Assembly: GCA_030149025.1 (NCBI GenBank)
Contig: JASBSH010000433.1
Span: forward strand, 1-6,297
Length of the DNA stretch: 6,297 bases
Direction: 5' to 3'
Source: Actinomycetales bacterium
GTDB taxonomy: Bacteria > Actinomycetota > Actinomycetes > Actinomycetales > BWSM-131
Shown one piece after another: positions 5,653 to 6,297 of the stretch. Every line of letters starts with the position of its first letter. The first letter of the stretch is position 1. The position numbers were made by a program, and so were the translations under genes. The notes under the pieces are model-generated. The model saw only the letters and a program-made list of their open reading frames with translations, did no database searches and was not told the origin of the DNA.

Positions 5653-5767
5653 GTGGCTCTGGGTCGCCCTGGGCTTCCTCGTCGCCTACGGCTCGATCCT
5701 CGCGCACTTCGCTCTGCTCGGTCGCAGCCGGGCCAAGCTGCGCCGGCAGGCGGAGAGCCTGCGATGA
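5645..5767 (+). CDS. ccmD: CcmD, small membrane subunit of the heme-loading complex
   Basis: This 40-residue protein has one membrane segment (about residues 4-25, WLWVALGFLVAYGSILAHFA) followed by a basic helix RSRAKLRRQAESLR, exactly the architecture of CcmD, which stabilises CcmC-CcmE and is needed to release holo-CcmE. Position between ccmC and ccmE confirms the call. ATG 5645 overlaps the ccmC end by eight bases, and AAGGA (5630-5634) lies ten bases upstream. The stop overlaps the ccmE ATG. The family is poorly conserved in sequence, so the assignment depends on length, topology and context. Confidence 0.88.
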   Translation: MSEWLWVALGFLVAYGSILAHFALLGRSRAKLRRQAESLR

Positions 5768-6180
5768 GGTACCGGATGGTCGCCATCCCCGCGATCGGTG
5801 CGGTCCTCGTGCTGGCCGGGTACCTGGTCTTCGGGAACCTGAACCAGAACCTGGTCTATTTCCTGACGCCCACCGAGGCGGTAGCCCAGAAGAGCAGCGA
5901 GCAGGCCGGCGAGCGGTTCAGGCTCGGGGGCCAGGTTGAGGAGGGCAGCGTGGTACGTACTGGCGCTGAGACGAGGTTCACGCTGACCGACAACAAGGCC
6001 GCGGTACCGGTGAGATTCGAAGGTGTGCCGCCTCAGCTGTTCGCGGCGGGCATCGGCGCGGTCGTCGAGGGCGCGTGGCGCGGAGACAGCTTCTACGCCG
6101 ACACGATGTTCGTGAAGCACGAGGAGGAGTACCAACCGCCGGGTGAGACCTCCGGTGCCAACGACAAGGCTGCACCGTGA
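5764..6180 (+). CDS. ccmE: CcmE, membrane-anchored heme chaperone
   Basis: CcmE (138 residues; E. coli about 159) receives heme covalently and hands it to the ligase. An N-terminal anchor (residues 6-24) is followed by the motif NLVYFLTPTE, typical of the family, then an OB-fold domain with FRLGGQVEEGSV (about 52-63), PVRFEGVPPQLF and VVEGAW. The heme-binding histidine His119 and downstream Tyr123 form HEEEY, the standard HxxxY motif, rather than the CxxxY variant known from some other organisms. A short polar tail of about 15 residues follows. The domain lies outside the membrane. ATG 5764 overlaps the ccmD stop, with GGAG (5752-5755) eight bases upstream; its TGA overlaps the ccmF start as GTGA. 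Confidence 0.95.
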   Translation: MRYRMVAIPAIGAVLVLAGYLVFGNLNQNLVYFLTPTEAVAQKSSEQAGERFRLGGQVEEGSVVRTGAETRFTLTDNKAAVPVRFEGVPPQLFAAGIGAVVEGAWRGDSFYADTMFVKHEEEYQPPGETSGANDKAAP

Positions 6181-6297
6181 TCGCGGCCGTCGGCTGGACC
6201 GGGGTGTTCCTCGCGCTCCTCAGCTCGCTCGCGCTGGCTCTGCTCGGGTGGCGTGCGCAGCGGCGGCCGGGCGGACCGGTGCGGCGGGACCAGCTGC
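6177..6297 (+). CDS. ccmF: CcmF N-terminus, cytochrome c heme ligase subunit (partial)
   Basis: Only about 40 residues are visible before the right edge. GTG 6177 overlaps the ccmE stop, and AAGG (6166-6169) lies seven bases upstream. The peptide begins MIAAVGWTGVFLALLSSLAL, a first membrane helix, then a basic Arg-rich loop. Length and motifs of CcmF (a large multi-helix protein with its own WGGxWFWDPVEN-type motif) cannot be checked here; the call rests on the N-terminal helix resembling the family and on the conserved ccmE-ccmF order. Another Ccm gene in this slot is possible but less likely. Confidence 0.75.
   Translation, partial: MIAAVGWTGVFLALLSSLALALLGWRAQRRPGGPVRRDQL

Noticed and set aside
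1..6297. CRISPR array, insertion sequence, attachment site or rRNA
   Set aside because: I saw no regularly spaced repeats, transposase-like proteins, terminal inverted repeats or rRNA-like segments; the only repeats are two short tandem pairs.

Overview
The window is high-GC DNA (roughly 70% G+C by eye), with strong G/C preference at third codon positions, frequent GTG starts, and start codons placed about six bases after TANNNT -10 boxes. This suggests an actinobacterial-type genome, but the lineage cannot be fixed from the sequence alone. Almost all coding is on the plus strand and genes are packed with stop/start overlaps.

Bases 1-238 are a gene edge. The first 80 bases look like the N-terminus of a minus-strand gene running off the left end. 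A divergent control region of about 160 bases follows, holding a 12-bp tandem repeat and possibly a very small plus-strand ORF. Bases 239-661 encode an unrecognised soluble 140-residue protein behind a near-perfect Shine-Dalgarno sequence. Bases 697-3260 encode a two-gene ABC-2 type exporter of the actinobacterial antibiotic/polyketide-exporter class: an ATPase of 321 residues and a 12-helix permease of 533 residues, joined by an ATGA overlap. A pair of overlapping palindromes and a probable leaderless promoter sit just before the ATPase.

Bases 3261-3569 separate the exporter from the next operon. They contain a GC-rich hairpin, a tandem 16-bp repeat, a short inverted repeat, and a minus-strand reading frame with coding-like base use that may be a real 56-residue gene.

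From about 3570 to the right edge lies a System I cytochrome c maturation operon in the order ccmA-ccmB-ccmC-ccmD-ccmE-ccmF (ccmF truncated by the window). CcmA and CcmB, with CcmC and CcmD, form the membrane complex that loads heme onto CcmE and releases holo-CcmE. CcmE carries the heme through its conserved histidine, and CcmF belongs to the ligase that moves heme to apocytochrome c. All junctions overlap, so the genes are probably translated as a coupled unit. The diagnostic residues are present: the WGxWWxWD motif and both heme-ligand histidines of CcmC, and HxxxY of CcmE. System I in what looks like a Gram-positive actinobacterial background is the most notable biological point, since most studied Actinobacteria use System II (ResB/CcsA). 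I see no clearly novel system; the best candidates for new biology are the small unknown genes and the regulatory repeats.
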